This document shows, piece by piece, positions 24,338 through 32,949 of a DNA stretch of 64,000 bases (within the stretch, counting starts at the first letter, position 1; every line of letters starts with the position of its first letter). Under the pieces are notes generated by a model. The model searched no databases. It had not been told where the DNA came from and worked only from the letters and a program-made list of their open reading frames with translations. The stretch comes from Arthrobacter sp. EPSL27. Lineage in GTDB: Bacteria > Actinomycetota > Actinomycetes > Actinomycetales > Micrococcaceae. The DNA is taken from positions 248,001-312,000 of the forward strand of contig NZ_LNUT01000003.1 of NCBI RefSeq assembly GCF_001512305.1. The letters run 5' to 3'. A program made the position numbers and the translations under genes.

Positions 24338-25723
24338 ATGGCTGCAACCAACACCCTGCCCGTAGCTGTCATCGGAGCCGGGCCCATCGGCCTCGCCGCG
24401 GCGGCACACCTGCTCGAACGCGGCCTGGAGCCGCTGATCCTCGAGGCTGGCCCGGCCCCGGCCGCCGCGATCGAACAGTGGCGCCACATCCGGCTGTTCT
24501 CCCCCTGGCAGTACAACACCGACGCCGCCGCGGCACGCCTGCTCGTCGCGACCGGCTGGGAATCACCCGAGCCGTCCGCGCTGCCCACCGGCGGCGACCT
24601 GATCGACCGGTACCTCACCCCGCTCGCATCGCTTCCCGAGATCGCGTCCCGACTGCACACCGGGGCCCGCGTTATCGCCGTAACCCGCCTCGGGATGGAC
24701 AAGACCCACAGCCGGAACCGCGACACGACCCCGTTCGTGGTCCGTGTCGAGCACGCCGACGGCGAAGTCCGCGACTACCAGGCCGCCGCCGTCATCGACG
24801 CGTCCGGGACCTGGTCCACCCGCAACCCGCTCGGCACCTCCGGCCTGCCCGCCGCTGGCGAAGCCGCCGCGTCGGCACACATTGCATCGCCCCTGCCGGA
24901 CGTCCTGGGACGTGACCGGGCAGCCTTCGCCGGCCGTACCGCCGTCGTCATCGGCGCGGGCCATTCCGCAGCCAACACCCTGATCAACCTCGCCGAACTG
25001 GCAGCCCAGGTTCCCGGAACGAAGATCGTCTGGGCGATCCGCGGAGCCTCGGCGGCCAAGGTCTACGGCGGTGGCGACGCCGACGGTCTCGCCGCCCGCG
25101 GCCAGCTCGGCAGCAGGCTCCGCGCCCTTGTGGAGGACGGCACGGTGGAACTGCACACCGGTTTGGGGATCGCGGCCCTCGTTACCGCCGGCGGCGCCGT
25201 CACGCTGACCTCCACTGACGGCCGCACCCTGGGTGCCGACATCGTGGTTCCGGCTACCGGGTTCCGTCCGAACCTGGACATGCTCCGGGAACTCCGGCTG
25301 GAACTGGACCCCGGCGTGGAAGCACCCCGCGAGCTCGGCCCGCTGATTGACCCCGAGTTCCACTCCTGCGGCACCGTCGAACCGCACGGCGCGAAGATGC
25401 TGGCCCACCCGGAGCAGGACTTCTACATCGTCGGGATGAAGTCCTACGGCCGGGCTCCGACCTTCCTGCTGGCCACCGGCTACGAACAGGTCCGCTCCGT
25501 CGCCGCGGCCCTCGCCGGAGACCGGGAAGCCGCCGACACCGTCCAGCTCGAACTCCCCGAAACGGGCGTCTGCTCCTCCGACATCGGCACCAGCTGCGAC
25601 GTCCCGGCCCCGGCCACCGCGGGATTCGTGGCCGAAACCTCCGGCGGCTGCTGCGGCACGCAAGAGCCCGTCCTGGTCGGATTTCCTACCGGGTTGGCCC
25701 ACGGCCGCTCCGGCGGGAACTGA
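24338..25723 (+). CDS. FAD/NAD(P)-dependent monooxygenase-like flavoprotein with Cys-rich C-terminal tail
   Basis: This is a protein of about 461 residues starting at ATG 24338 (GAGG 6-9 nt upstream; an ATG at 24254 in frame is less likely). N-terminal dinucleotide motif VIGAGPIGLAAAAHLLERG, a second motif VVIGAGHSAANTLINLAEL, and FSPWQYNTD indicate a flavin monooxygenase-like or pyridine nucleotide oxidoreductase fold; it resembles ArsO-type proteins. The last 50 residues are unusual: cysteines in GVCSSDIG, TSCDVP and SGGCCGTQ in an otherwise disordered tail, which could bind arsenite or an organoarsenical. The substrate is unknown. The position within the ars operon strongly suggests arsenic metabolism. 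Confidence 0.5.
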   Translation: MAATNTLPVAVIGAGPIGLAAAAHLLERGLEPLILEAGPAPAAAIEQWRHIRLFSPWQYNTDAAAARLLVATGWESPEPSALPTGGDLIDRYLTPLASLPEIASRLHTGARVIAVTRLGMDKTHSRNRDTTPFVVRVEHADGEVRDYQAAAVIDASGTWSTRNPLGTSGLPAAGEAAASAHIASPLPDVLGRDRAAFAGRTAVVIGAGHSAANTLINLAELAAQVPGTKIVWAIRGASAAKVYGGGDADGLAARGQLGSRLRALVEDGTVELHTGLGIAALVTAGGAVTLTSTDGRTLGADIVVPATGFRPNLDMLRELRLELDPGVEAPRELGPLIDPEFHSCGTVEPHGAKMLAHPEQDFYIVGMKSYGRAPTFLLATGYEQVRSVAAALAGDREAADTVQLELPETGVCSSDIGTSCDVPAPATAGFVAETSGGCCGTQEPVLVGFPTGLAHGRSGGN

Positions 25724-25845
25724 GCACGTCGGCGCCCCCGCCGCCGAACCACCTGGCAGACCGGTTGCCGGCGTGCGGGTCAAGGCACTGGCCGCATCGC
25801 TGCGCACCACCACCCCCCCCACACAGATCCGGAGGAATCGAACCC

Positions 25846-26268
25846 ATGACCGAGAGTACGAGGACGCCAAGCGTCCTGTTCGTCTGCAGCAAGAACGGGG
25901 GAAAGTCCCAGCTGGCCGCCGGACTGATGAACCAGCTCGCGAACGGGACCGTCACCGTCCATTCCGCCGGGACCAAGCCCGGTACATCGTTGAACCCCCA
26001 GGCCGTGGAGTCCCTGGCCGAACTCGGCATCGACATCACCGGCGAACATCCCAAGGCCGTCACCGACGATGTCCTGAATGAGGTCGACGTCGTCATCGTC
26101 CTCGGCAACGAGGCAAAAGTCGACGCCCGCGACGGTAAGCGGATTGAGGTCTGGGACACGGACGAGCCCTCCGAACGCGGCATCGAAGGCATGGACCGTA
26201 TGCGCCTGGTCCGGGACGACATCAAGGCCCGGGTCGAGGCATTGTATGCGGAGCTCGACGGGGACTGA
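25846..26268 (+). CDS. arsC: Arsenate-mycothiol transferase type arsenate reductase (single-Cys LMW-PTP fold)
   Basis: This 140-residue protein has the P-loop VCSKNGGKSQ, in which the usual Arg is replaced by Lys. That NGGKSQ signature matches the mycothiol/mycoredoxin-dependent ArsC1/ArsC2 of Corynebacterium glutamicum. C14 is the only cysteine in the protein, so it cannot run an internal disulfide relay and must use an external thiol, consistent with mycothiol. The catalytic aspartate region is WDTDEPSERG. GGAGGAAT precedes ATG 25846. A 122-bp gap without clear features separates it from the flavoprotein gene; the MFS gene follows after 2 bp. Confidence 0.5.
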   Translation: MTESTRTPSVLFVCSKNGGKSQLAAGLMNQLANGTVTVHSAGTKPGTSLNPQAVESLAELGIDITGEHPKAVTDDVLNEVDVVIVLGNEAKVDARDGKRIEVWDTDEPSERGIEGMDRMRLVRDDIKARVEALYAELDGD

Positions 26269-26270
26269 CC

Positions 26271-27483
26271 GTGTCCGCATCCGCTCCCACTCGAATCCTC
26301 GCAGCGGAGGGTGCGCCGCGCGGCGGCCTCGCCGCGCTGTGCATCACCCAGACCACGGGGTGGGGCGTGCTCTACTACGCGTTGATCGCGGCGGTCGGGC
26401 CCATCACGGAGGACACCGGCTGGGACCCGGTCCTGGTGACGGGCGCCTTTTCCGTTGGCCTGCTGGTCTCTGCGGTGGCGGGCATCTTCGTGGGCAGGGT
26501 CCTCGACACGACGGGGCCGCGCACTCTGATGATCGGCGGCTCCCTGGCGGGGGTGCTGGCCCTGACCGGAGTGGCGATGGCCCCAAACCTGCCCGTCTTC
26601 TTTGCGGCCTGGATGCTGGCCGGCACGGCGCAAGCTGCGGTGCTCTACCAGCCGGCCTTCACCGTGGTCAGTCGGTGGTACGGGCCCGCCCGCATCCGGC
26701 CGCTGACCGTCTTGACCCTCGTCGCCGGATTCGCCTCCACCATCTTTGCCCCCGTGACCGCAGCCCTCTGCGGCTGGCTCGGATGGAGGGTCACGTTTTT
26801 TGGTCCTCGCGGCACTGTTCGGCCTGATTGCCGTGCCGTTGCATGCCCGCTTCCTCAACAGCTCGTGGAGCCGGATCCCGCACAATGAGCCGGCGGCCGC
26901 GGCCCGGGAGCGTGTCCGCGCCACCCGCCGCAGCCCGGAGTTCCTGGGCCTGCAGGCCCTTATGGTCCTGCTCTGCCTCGGCCTCTACACAGTGACGCTG
27001 AACGTCATTCCGCTGCTGATCGAAAAAGGCGCCGACTACGCCACCGCCGCGCTTGGGCTGGCTCTGGTGGGCGCAGGCCAGGTCGGCGGCAGGCTGTTGT
27101 TCGGCTCTCTCCCAACCGGGACCCGGCTGGCGGTCATCACCGGGACCGGGGCCACCGCCGTCCTAATGCTGGCTGCCGTGCCCGGACCGGCGCCGGTATT
27201 GATCGCCGCGGGGGTGCTGGCCGGCGCCGTCCGGGGCTGCCAGACCCTGCTGCAGGCCACCATCGTGGGAGACCAGTGGGGAAGCCGGGACCTGGGCGCC
27301 CTCCAGGGAGTTTTTGCGGCCCCGCTGACAGCCACCACTGCCATCGCCCCGGCCGCAGGTCCGCTGCTGGCCGCGTGGCTCGGCACCTACACCGCAATGG
27401 CGTACGCGATGGCAGCCGCCGCCGGAACCGCGGCAATCGTCGCCGCCGCCCGCTTCACGACGCGCCCGCAGCATTCACTCTGA
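26271..27483 (+). pseudogene. MFS transporter gene with a +1 frameshift in a T6 run
   Basis: The first segment (GTG 26271 to a stop at 26888) encodes the N-terminal six-helix half of a major facilitator (GWGVLYYALIAAVGPI, GPRTLMIGG). The protein then loses homology after GWRVTFF. The remaining half continues in the next frame through to 27483 (VLAALFGLIAVPLHARF, helices 7-12). The two join perfectly if one T is removed from the T6 run at 26796-26801, giving GWRVTFLVLAALFG. Either the gene is recently broken, the run is a sequencing error, or slippage restores it. It starts 2 bp after arsC, so it was part of the ars operon, presumably an arsenical or anion exporter. Confidence 0.5.
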
Positions 27484-27728
27484 TGTCCAATGGGGAACGG
27501 CCCGGCCGTTGGATCGTGCTCCGCCAATGAGGGCATGAAAATGGTGCCGAACCGGATACGCCTCTCGGCGGTAGGCCGCTCTAGGCGGCTAAATGTTGAA
27601 GCCCGGGGGTTTCGCGGTTCGGCACCGCCTTTAGTTTTCTACGTGCCCGGGGACAAGTCAACATTGACAGCCCGGGGGAGGCATGCGTGCCGGACGCCCG
27701 GCGCAGGTACCGGCCGCAGGCAACAGCG
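27484..27728. other. Intergenic region with short direct and inverted repeats
   Basis: There is no credible gene in this 245-bp convergent gap. ATGTTGA (27593-27599) is inverted at 27658-27664 (TCAACAT), and the sequence TTGA(C)AGCCCGGGGG occurs twice, near 27597 and 27665. It marks the right edge of the arsenic cluster. Confidence 0.5.
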
Positions 27729-28385
27729 TCAGTCCAGTTCGCCCAGGCGCCACGCGTTGGCGGCGTGCTCAAGGTCCTCGGCGGTCTTGACCAGAAGGTG
27801 CGAATTGCGGGTGAGTTTGCTCGCGTGGACCTCGTTTCCGTGCTCGGCGCCGTCGGCCAGGGTAGCCTGGCCGAGCGCCACCACGCGGCAGAACGCGGCG
27901 GAGCGTTCCAGCGCGACGTCGAACTCGCCGTCGAACGCGCCTGACAGGATGGCGTCCGCCATGGACTTCATTTCGTCCGCTCCCGGCGGCTCTGCGGCGC
28001 CGGCGACGACGTGCGAGACCTGGGCGGTGTCCTTGCCGGCCTTGAAGTACACGGAGATCCGCTCCGGGTCCTGGATGGTGGCCGCGCGGATGGCGTACAG
28101 CCGCCAGAGTGCGCCCGGGAGGGAGCGGGCCGGGCTCTCGGCCCACATTTCGGCGATGGCATCCAGCCCCTGTTCGTCGGCGAGCTTGACCAGGCGTTTG
28201 GTCACCACGGGATCGTCGCTGTCCCGGCCGCGGCGCACCAGGGCCTGGGCGGCGAGATGGGCGGCCTCGGAGATGCGGGCCGGATCGGCGCCGCCCGCGA
28301 AGGGCTCAAAGTCGGCGGGGGCGAAGGGCTTCGGCTTGTGGTGCCGGGGCGGTCCGGGGGTGCTGGATCCTGCTTGCTCGCTCAT
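27729..28385 (-). CDS. Uncharacterised actinobacterial protein
   Basis: This is a 218-residue protein that I do not recognise. It has a Pro/His/Lys-rich N-terminus (RHHKPKPFAPADFEPF), then a largely helical, Ala-rich body with no membrane segment, no signal peptide and a single cysteine (AAFCRVVALG). The C-terminal part (KLTRNSHLLVKTAEDLEHAA) reads as amphipathic helices. The ATG at 28385 and the complete frame with normal codon use support a real gene. It stands alone between the ars cluster and tRNA-Lys, with no operon partner to suggest a role. Confidence 0.5.
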   Translation of the reverse strand: MSEQAGSSTPGPPRHHKPKPFAPADFEPFAGGADPARISEAAHLAAQALVRRGRDSDDPVVTKRLVKLADEQGLDAIAEMWAESPARSLPGALWRLYAIRAATIQDPERISVYFKAGKDTAQVSHVVAGAAEPPGADEMKSMADAILSGAFDGEFDVALERSAAFCRVVALGQATLADGAEHGNEVHASKLTRNSHLLVKTAEDLEHAANAWRLGELD

Positions 28386-28599
28386 GCCCCCACGCTACTC
28401 CAGTGCTGTCGGGGAATCGAGCGTGCGGAGCAGGGCCGCCGGGCGCTGCTCCCGGCGCTCGTCCAGCGTCCGACGGCGGGGTCCCCGCCCCTGCCCAAAA
28501 CAGGCCGGGGTCTGAGGTACAGTGTTAACGTCCAGAAATGGACTGGGCTGATCAGCCTTGGAACAGCGGACTTGTCCGCAGCTCCGGGGCCTTTGGCTG

Positions 28600-28672
28600 G
28601 GGCCTTTAGCTCAGTTGGTAGAGCATCGGACTTTTAATCCGTGGGTCGTGGGTTCGAGCCCCACAGGGCCCA
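28600..28672 (+). tRNA. tRNA-Lys (anticodon TTT)
   Basis: The 73-nt cloverleaf has acceptor stem GGGCCTT/AGGGCCC with one G-T pair, discriminator A, D-stem GCTC/GAGC, anticodon loop CTTTTAA (anticodon TTT, Lys) and T-arm GTGGG-TTCGAGC-CCCAC. Position 27-43 is a T-T mismatch. The 3' CCA is not encoded. A strong terminator follows. Confidence 0.5.
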
Positions 28673-28692
28673 CTCTTTTAGCGAAGAGTGAC

Positions 28693-28732
28693 AAAACCCC
28701 GGCATCCTGAGGACAGGATGCCGGGGTTTTTT
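28693..28732 (+). terminator. Rho-independent terminator after tRNA-Lys
   Basis: A perfect 17-bp stem (28693-28709 with 28714-28730) encloses loop AGGA, followed by a T run through 28732. Confidence 0.5.
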
Positions 28733-28798
28733 GTCGTCCCGCGCACGCCTAAGCAAAAACCATGATTATCTAGTAATCAGTTGGGCTAGGATTGCCGG

Positions 28799-29302
28799 AT
28801 GAACTCGCACAGCCCCTCCGGCTCCGGTTACTGGTATGAACCTGACGACAGGGTCGACCCGCCCGGGGCGGTGCTTCAGGCCCTTCGCGAGTACCGCAAC
28901 GCGGAGGTCGCCCGGCGCCGGTCCACCAGGGACTCCATGGGTATGGGGGAAACGGACCTCCTGGCGCTGCGGTACCTGCTGCGCGCCCAGTCCGCGGGCG
29001 AACAGGTAGGGCCCAAGGACCTAAGCCGCGTCCTGGGCATCACCACCGCCTCCACCACCTCGCTGATCGACCGGCTGGTGGGCAGCGGGCATGTGCGCCG
29101 CGAGCCGCACCCCACCGACCGGCGCTCGCTGGTGATCGTCCCCACGGGCGCTACCGACACAGAGGTCCGGGCCACGCTGGGGGGTATGCACCAGCGGATG
29201 ATGGCCGTGGCGGAGGAGCTCACCCACGAAGAAGCGCGGACTGTGATCAAGTTCCTGCGGCGGATGAGTGAGGCCCTTGCCGAGCCGCCGGAACTCCACT
29301 GA
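28799..29302 (+). CDS. MarR family transcriptional regulator
   Basis: This 167-residue winged-helix protein has the MarR core: LGITTASTTSLIDRLVGSGH (recognition helix), then VRREPHPTDRRSLVIVPTGA (wing). Flanking helices (ETDLLALRYLLRAQSAG and the C-terminal EEARTVIKFLRRMSEAL) form the dimer interface. The target genes are not evident; it lies 73 bp before the small Cys protein and kinase genes on the same strand, which it could control. Confidence 0.5.
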   Translation: MNSHSPSGSGYWYEPDDRVDPPGAVLQALREYRNAEVARRRSTRDSMGMGETDLLALRYLLRAQSAGEQVGPKDLSRVLGITTASTTSLIDRLVGSGHVRREPHPTDRRSLVIVPTGATDTEVRATLGGMHQRMMAVAEELTHEEARTVIKFLRRMSEALAEPPELH

Positions 29303-29375
29303 AGACGCAACTTTACTGAAGCCGGGCCGCCCGGCAACTAGCTAGTTTGCCTAGTTATATGTATGCTTACGAACT

Positions 29376-29633
29376 ATGTCTGAGATTCGTATTTCCGGCG
29401 GCGTGGCCGAGATGGCGCACACTGCCGCTCCCACCGCACAGTCCCTGGCCGCACCGAGCCACTGCGGGACGCCGATGGAGTGGAAGGCCCCGGCCTCGGC
29501 CACCATGTCCGTGTACTCCTTCACCCCGGCTGACGCTGCGGAAGAGTTGCCGCCGGTCTGGCGCTGCGGCTGCGGGTTCCAGCTGGACGGGATTGTGCAC
29601 ACGTCCGGCATCCTGTCCGAGCTCAGCCGGTGA
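29376..29633 (+). CDS. Small uncharacterised protein with three Cys, upstream of kinase gene
   Basis: This 85-residue protein has cysteines in SHCGTP (about residue 30) and WRCGCGF (about 63-65), a spacing that could hold a zinc or other metal ion. Aromatic residues around them (MEW, VWRCGCGFQLDG) give a zinc-ribbon-like impression, but I do not recognise the family. Start ATG 29376. The gene ends 4 bp before the kinase GTG, so the two are probably translated from one mRNA. Confidence 0.5.
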   Translation: MSEIRISGGVAEMAHTAAPTAQSLAAPSHCGTPMEWKAPASATMSVYSFTPADAAEELPPVWRCGCGFQLDGIVHTSGILSELSR

Positions 29634-29637
29634 CCCC

Positions 29638-30537
29638 GTGACCCCGCCCCCGGCCGCGGCGCTGGCGGAACGCCCCGCTGCTGCCGCCACCAACCTGGCC
29701 GCCACCGGGCTCGATGCCAAGGTGCTGTCCCTTCCGGACGCCCCCGCGGGACGCTTCCTGGTCCATGAACTTTTGGGCCGCGGCGCCACCGCCACGGTGT
29801 TCCGCGGAACCGACCTGCTGGACAACCGCCCCGTCGCCATCAAGGTGGCCGAGGGCCCCGAGGAGCGTCAAACGCAACGGATCCACGCCGAGGCTCGCGT
29901 CCTGGCATCCCTGGATCACCCCGCAATTGTCACCTTCATTGCCGAAGGTGTGGTTCCGGACGGTGACCCGTGGGCAGGACGCCCGTTCCTCGTCGAGGAA
30001 TACGTCTACGGCGGAAGCCTCGCCGAGCGGATCCGCCGCGGCCCCTCCGGCGGCGCCGAAGTGGCGCGCTGGGCCGCCGCAGCACTGCCCGGGCTGGAGC
30101 ACGTCCACTCGCGTGGGCTCGTCCACCGGGACATCAAACCCGCCAACATCCTCCTCAGCGAGCTGCGGCGCTCAGCGGTGCGGATCGCCGACTTCGGCAT
30201 CGCCACCCCCGCCGGCGCCGAGCTGGAGCCGGGCGATTCCTCCGGCACGGTGCACTACATGAGCCCGGAGCAGGCCGCCGGCGGACCTCCCGGCCAGCCC
30301 AGCGACATTTATGCCTTGGGTCTCGTCCTTCTCGAATGCCTCACCGGAACCAAGGCGTTTCCCGGAACCCTCGTGGAGTCCCTGGTGGCGCGGACCCTGC
30401 GCAACCCGGAAATTCCGGCCGGCTTGGGCGCCGGCTGGGTTGCGCTGCTGACGGACATGACGGCGATGGACCCCGCCGCCAGGCCCTCCGCCGCTGCGGC
30501 GGCAGCGCGGGCCGCAAAGCTAACCACAGCGCCCTGA
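29638..30537 (+). CDS. Soluble-looking Ser/Thr protein kinase (Hanks type)
   Basis: This 299-residue kinase has all catalytic elements: Gly-loop GRGATATVF (about residues 48-56), VAIKVAE lysine, catalytic loop HRDIKPANIL, DFGIATP, activation segment end GTVHYMSPEQ and SDIYALGLVLLECL. The protein ends right after the C-lobe, with no transmembrane helix or extracellular sensor, unlike most actinobacterial Pkn proteins. GTG at 29638 is chosen as the first start after the upstream stop. The C-lobe closely resembles the kinase-GAF fusion at the left edge, suggesting paralogues. It may act with the small Cys protein encoded just before it. Confidence 0.5.
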   Translation: MTPPPAAALAERPAAAATNLAATGLDAKVLSLPDAPAGRFLVHELLGRGATATVFRGTDLLDNRPVAIKVAEGPEERQTQRIHAEARVLASLDHPAIVTFIAEGVVPDGDPWAGRPFLVEEYVYGGSLAERIRRGPSGGAEVARWAAAALPGLEHVHSRGLVHRDIKPANILLSELRRSAVRIADFGIATPAGAELEPGDSSGTVHYMSPEQAAGGPPGQPSDIYALGLVLLECLTGTKAFPGTLVESLVARTLRNPEIPAGLGAGWVALLTDMTAMDPAARPSAAAAAARAAKLTTAP

Positions 30538-30553
30538 ACGTCATGCCCTGAAC

Positions 30554-31738
30554 CTACCGTCGCTGGTCCGCGGACTCCCTGCCGGCGGCGGGGGACCCGA
30601 TGACCGCCCGGTTCCGGCCGGCCGCCTTCGCCTCATAAAGTGCCCGGTCCGCCTCCCGGAGGAGCCGCTGCAGCCCCGCGGCCCGGTCGCGTGAATCCAC
30701 CACGCCAAAACTCGCCGTCGGGGCGCCCGCGCCCCCTGGCAGGACGGCGTACTCGGCCAGGGCCGCGTTGATCCGGTCCGCGATCCGGACGCCCTCCTCC
30801 GCGGCGGCGCCCTCCAGCAGCAGGGAAAACTCCTCGCCGCCGTACCGGCCCACCAGGTCCCCGCTTCGCGCCACCGAGCGGCAGGCATCGGCGAAAGCCC
30901 GGATGACGCCGTCGCCCGCGTCATGGCCGAACCGGTCATTGATCTCCTTGAAGCGGTCCAGGTCTGCCATCACCACCGCGGTACTGACCCCGGCCTCGGC
31001 GTTGGCCCTGAGCCGGCGGTGGGCCTGGTGCATAAATTCCCCGCGGTTCAGCAGTCCGGTGAGCCCGTCACGGGAGGCCAGCTCCTGCAGATCCTCGGTG
31101 CGGCGGGCATAGTTCAGCGAGGTGATGCTGGAGGAGACCACCACCAGCAGGACGATGGCCATCAGCAAGGTCACGCCGGTGCCGAACAGGACCTGGAACA
31201 GCGGATCCGCCGGCCCCAGCAGCGCCAGCCCGGCCATCCTGCTCAGGTAATAGGCGGCGCAGAACGCCGTCGCGACGGCGAGGGACCGGACCAGGTGCCA
31301 GGAGTGTGCGCGCTCGCGCCACAGTTCCACGGACGCGAGGCCCACCGCCGTTCCCATCAGGGCCAGCAGGGCAATGTTGCCGATCCGGGCGTGCTCCGTG
31401 TAGCGGACCGCCGCGTCAATGGCGTTGGCGGCGATAGCCGGGATTCCCAGCAGCCAGGGCCGCACCCGCCGTCCGGCCACCGATCGGGTGCCGGCCCAGA
31501 CGCATCCTGAGCCCAGCACCATGACCCCGTTTCCCGCACTCCCGGACCAGCCGACGTCCTGCACCTCGGCCAGGAAGTAGAACACGGCGGCGAAGAAGAA
31601 CGAGGCGACGGCGACGCACCACCAGCCGGCAAAAGGCGCCCGGCTCTTGCGGTAGGTGTCGAAGTAGAAGAGGACCAGCATGGTCAGCGTCGTCACGGCG
31701 AAAACCACCATGAGCGTTGACCGGTCGAGCAGCACCAT
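30554..31738 (-). CDS. Membrane-bound diguanylate cyclase (GGDEF)
   Basis: This 394-residue protein has an N-terminal membrane region of about seven helices (residues 8-220, beginning TLMVVFAVTTLTMLVLFYF) and a C-terminal GGDEF domain with the active-site variant RYGGEEFSLL, intact for cyclic di-GMP synthesis. DLDRFKEINDRFGHDAGD is the substrate-binding segment. No obvious RxxD inhibitory site precedes the signature (RSVARSGDLVGRYGGEEF). No EAL domain is present. The ATG at 31738 starts just before the first helix; longer readings overlap the divergent gene. It converges on the kinase gene 16 bp away. Confidence 0.5.
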   Translation of the reverse strand: MVLLDRSTLMVVFAVTTLTMLVLFYFDTYRKSRAPFAGWWCVAVASFFFAAVFYFLAEVQDVGWSGSAGNGVMVLGSGCVWAGTRSVAGRRVRPWLLGIPAIAANAIDAAVRYTEHARIGNIALLALMGTAVGLASVELWRERAHSWHLVRSLAVATAFCAAYYLSRMAGLALLGPADPLFQVLFGTGVTLLMAIVLLVVVSSSITSLNYARRTEDLQELASRDGLTGLLNRGEFMHQAHRRLRANAEAGVSTAVVMADLDRFKEINDRFGHDAGDGVIRAFADACRSVARSGDLVGRYGGEEFSLLLEGAAAEEGVRIADRINAALAEYAVLPGGAGAPTASFGVVDSRDRAAGLQRLLREADRALYEAKAAGRNRAVIGSPAAGRESADQRR

Positions 31739-31912
31739 ATGTTGACGATTCCCAGCTGCCGTCCCGGCCTCCCCATGGACCCTCGGCGTAGTTCCCCGCC
31801 GGATCAACCCCCGGCGGGACAAGTCTCTCAGAACGGGACCCCCGCCGCCCGCAGCGGCGCGGCAGGAGCGTCCCCGGCGCCCGCTGCGCGGAAGGGGGTG
31901 CAAGATAGTGCC

Positions 31913-32932
31913 ATGGAAGCCGTCGACGCCCTCAACGAGATTGCCTTCTGGCTCGAACGCGAGCTCGCGCCCACGTTCAAGGTCCAGGCGTTCCGCAAAG
32001 CCGCCGGGATCATCGCCGGCCTCGACGCGGAGGAACTGGCGGCCCGGGCTGCCGACGGGCGGCTGAAGCGGACCAAGGGGATCGGCGACCGGACGTTTCA
32101 GGTCATCCGGGAAGCGCTCGACGGCGGGGTGCCGGAGTACCTGGCCGGGCTGCGGACCCGGGGCGCCGGGCCCCTGGTGCCGGGCGGCCATGAACTGCAT
32201 GCCGCGCTGCGCGGTGACCTGCACAGCCACAGCGACTGGTCCGACGGCGGATCCCCGGTCCAGGCCATGGCGGACGCAGCCCGGCTGCTGGGCCGCGAGT
32301 ACCTTGCGCTGACCGACCACTCACCGAACCTCAAGATCGCCAACGGGCTGAGCGCCGAACGGCTCGCGGAGCAACTCGACATCGTTGCGGAGATCAACGC
32401 CGACGGCGGGGGCTTCCGGCTGCTGACAGGCATCGAGGCCGACATCCTGGAGGACGGCACGGTGGACCAGGCCCCGGAGATGCTGGACCGGCTGGATATC
32501 GTCGTGGCCAGCGTGCATTCGAAGCTCCGGTCCGACAAGCGCACCATGACCCGGCGGATGCTCGGTGCCATCGCGGATCCGCACACCAACGTGCTCGGCC
32601 ACTGCACCGGCCGGCTGATCCAGGGCGGCCGGGGGACGCGGCCGGCGTCGGAGTTCGACGCCGGTGCGGTGTTCGCGGCCTGCGCTGAAAACAACGTCGC
32701 CGTCGAGATCAATTCCCGGCCCGAACGCCAGGACCCGCCGGGGGAGCTCATCAAGCTGGCCCTCGACGCGGGCTGCCTCTTCAGCATCGACAGCGATGCC
32801 CACGCCCCGGGCCAGCTGGATTTCCTGCAGTACGGTGCCGAGCGCGCCGAGCGTAACGGTGTGCCCGCGGAACGGATCGTCACCACCTGGCCCCTGGACC
32901 GCCTGCTGGAGTGGGCCGGGTCGAGGCGCTGA
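31913..32932 (+). CDS. PHP domain phosphoesterase with helix-hairpin-helix N-terminus (PolX C-terminal-like)
   Basis: This protein of about 339 residues begins with a Pol beta-like helix-hairpin-helix region (FKVQAFRKAAGIIAGLDAEE, LKRTKGIGDRTFQVIREAL) followed by a PHP domain with metal ligands HSHSDWSDGG, LALTDHS, TGIEADIL, VASVHSKL, LGHCTGR and SIDSDAHAP. It resembles the C-terminal half of bacterial PolX without the polymerase palm, and related stand-alone proteins are probably phosphoesterases or nucleases acting on DNA ends. The start is uncertain: ATG 31913 is chosen at the start of conservation; GTG 31898 and ATG 31775 are in frame. It is divergent from the cyclase gene. Confidence 0.5.
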   Translation: MEAVDALNEIAFWLERELAPTFKVQAFRKAAGIIAGLDAEELAARAADGRLKRTKGIGDRTFQVIREALDGGVPEYLAGLRTRGAGPLVPGGHELHAALRGDLHSHSDWSDGGSPVQAMADAARLLGREYLALTDHSPNLKIANGLSAERLAEQLDIVAEINADGGGFRLLTGIEADILEDGTVDQAPEMLDRLDIVVASVHSKLRSDKRTMTRRMLGAIADPHTNVLGHCTGRLIQGGRGTRPASEFDAGAVFAACAENNVAVEINSRPERQDPPGELIKLALDAGCLFSIDSDAHAPGQLDFLQYGAERAERNGVPAERIVTTWPLDRLLEWAGSRR

Positions 32933-32949
32933 CGCCCGGCCCGCCGCAC

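Noticed and set aside
27581..27772. 63-codon minus-strand frame next to the ars cluster
   Set aside because: Overlaps the 3' end of the gene at 27729, has no ribosome binding site and no resemblance to known small proteins.
19453..28672. Arsenic cluster as a genomic island integrated at tRNA-Lys
   Set aside because: No integrase, no duplicated tRNA 3' end and no flanking direct repeats long enough to be attachment sites were seen; an unrelated gene lies between the cluster and the tRNA.
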